DNA from: JABAAE01 sp905480545 | GTDB lineage: Bacteria > Planctomycetota > Planctomycetia > Pirellulales > Pirellulaceae | Reading direction: 5' to 3' | Length of the DNA stretch: 64,000 nucleotides | Assembly (NCBI GenBank): GCA_943788025.1 | Contig: CALSOR010000002.1 | Span: 1,054,001 to 1,118,000 of the forward strand | Part shown: positions 63,668-64,000 of the stretch, piece by piece | Position numbering within the stretch: the stretch's first letter is position 1 | Layout of the letters: every line of letters begins with the position of its first letter | Position numbers and translations under genes: made by a program | The notes under the pieces: generated by a model | Seen by the model: only the letters and a program-made list of their open reading frames with translations | The model's database searches: none | Told to the model about the DNA's origin: nothing

Positions 63668-64000
63668 AGGCTTATGGTGTGACGATCGTCCGATTCAAAA
63701 TAAACGGATTAATTAGACTGGGGTGTAAATTGATGTAACTGCTTGACTAACAATGACTTCGGTGAATTTATGTTTCACTAGCAGCTTATTCAAAACAAGA
63801 ATCTTCATCTTCAGAAAAATTCTCCTAACTCGTTTGCTTGTATCGATTTAGGATCATCTTATCTCCTGTTTTTTGTGGTTTTTCATTTGCGGCAATGGGA
63901 TCGGTTCGACAGAATTAAAAGTAAAGGGATTGAACAGGTCGAGCAGGGATTTGAAGAGGAATTGCTGCGAGTTAGGGATTCCGAAGCCTCTCATAGTCAT
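63668..64000. other. right-edge region, no confident gene
   Basis: Two weak candidates overlap here. A minus-strand 48-codon frame starts MTMRGFGIPNSQ (about 63855-64000, end at 63855) and may be the whole or the tail of a small protein. A plus-strand frame open from about 63780 to the edge reads hydrophobic then charged (SYLLFFVVFHLRQWDRFDR, then Glu-rich) but has no ATG. Neither has enough support to call a gene. Confidence 0.3.

Overview
The window reads as a chromosomal segment of a planctomycete, most likely order Pirellulales (Pirellulaceae-like, probably marine). The basis is the family content: two planctomycete cytochrome C (PSD1, DUF1549/DUF1553) proteins, a DUF1501 Tat protein, a ThuA / heme-binding CxxCH fusion, a LEPR-XLL giant surface protein with SdrD B-like repeats, a CRTAC1/ASPIC-UnbV protein and a planctomycete-type integrase remnant. 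GC content looks moderate by eye (below 50 percent). Shine-Dalgarno sites are strong at a few genes and absent at many. No plasmid, phage or CRISPR structure is visible.

Region 1 (1-14251, all minus strand): six co-directional genes encoding exported or sugar-active proteins: PSD1 protein, DUF1501 protein, pectate-lyase-fold protein, sulfatase, acetylxylan-esterase-like hydrolase, and a second PSD1 protein with an inserted LamG-like domain that runs off the left edge. This is the look of a planctomycete locus for a sulfated, esterified polysaccharide. Its upstream end abuts a frameshifted, truncated tyrosine integrase lying at the 3' side of a tRNA-Asp gene, so the cluster may be the edge of an old genomic island.

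Region 2 (14649-25288, plus strand): an exported WD40 protein, the LEPR-XLL/SdrD-like giant protein, nitrogen regulation (glnB, glnD) and a membrane-anchored TPR protein.

Region 3 (25601-42000, mostly minus strand): a PIN/TRAM membrane protein, a dGTPase-like HD protein, fructose-bisphosphate aldolase with its own promoter and terminator, a lipoprotein, a membrane glycosyltransferase, an atypical protein kinase, accD, a histidine-phosphatase-fold protein that has lost its catalytic histidines and overlaps rpe, a LolCDE-type ABC transporter pair, a small zinc-ribbon membrane protein (plus strand) and a Xer recombinase.

Region 4 (42254-64000, mostly plus strand): PlsC-like acyltransferase, the ThuA/discoidin/propeller/cytochrome fusion, a HIT protein, a DUF6498-like membrane protein, a fatty acid desaturase followed by a four-copy 19-bp tandem repeat, an NRDE protein (minus), a Gfo/Idh/MocA oxidoreductase, fabH, an agmatine-deiminase-family protein, a secreted alpha/beta hydrolase, a TGS-type GTPase, a small membrane protein (minus), the CRTAC1 protein and a lipoate-ligase-family protein (minus). 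Lipid genes (accD, plsC, desaturase, fabH) recur but are not in one operon.

The most unusual items are the apparently dead histidine phosphatase coupled to rpe, the nearby kinase with a substituted catalytic loop, the tRNA-Asp/integrase/polysaccharide locus, and the pectate-lyase-fold protein with a tailspike-like N-terminus and no export signal. I did not find a clearly new multi-gene system.
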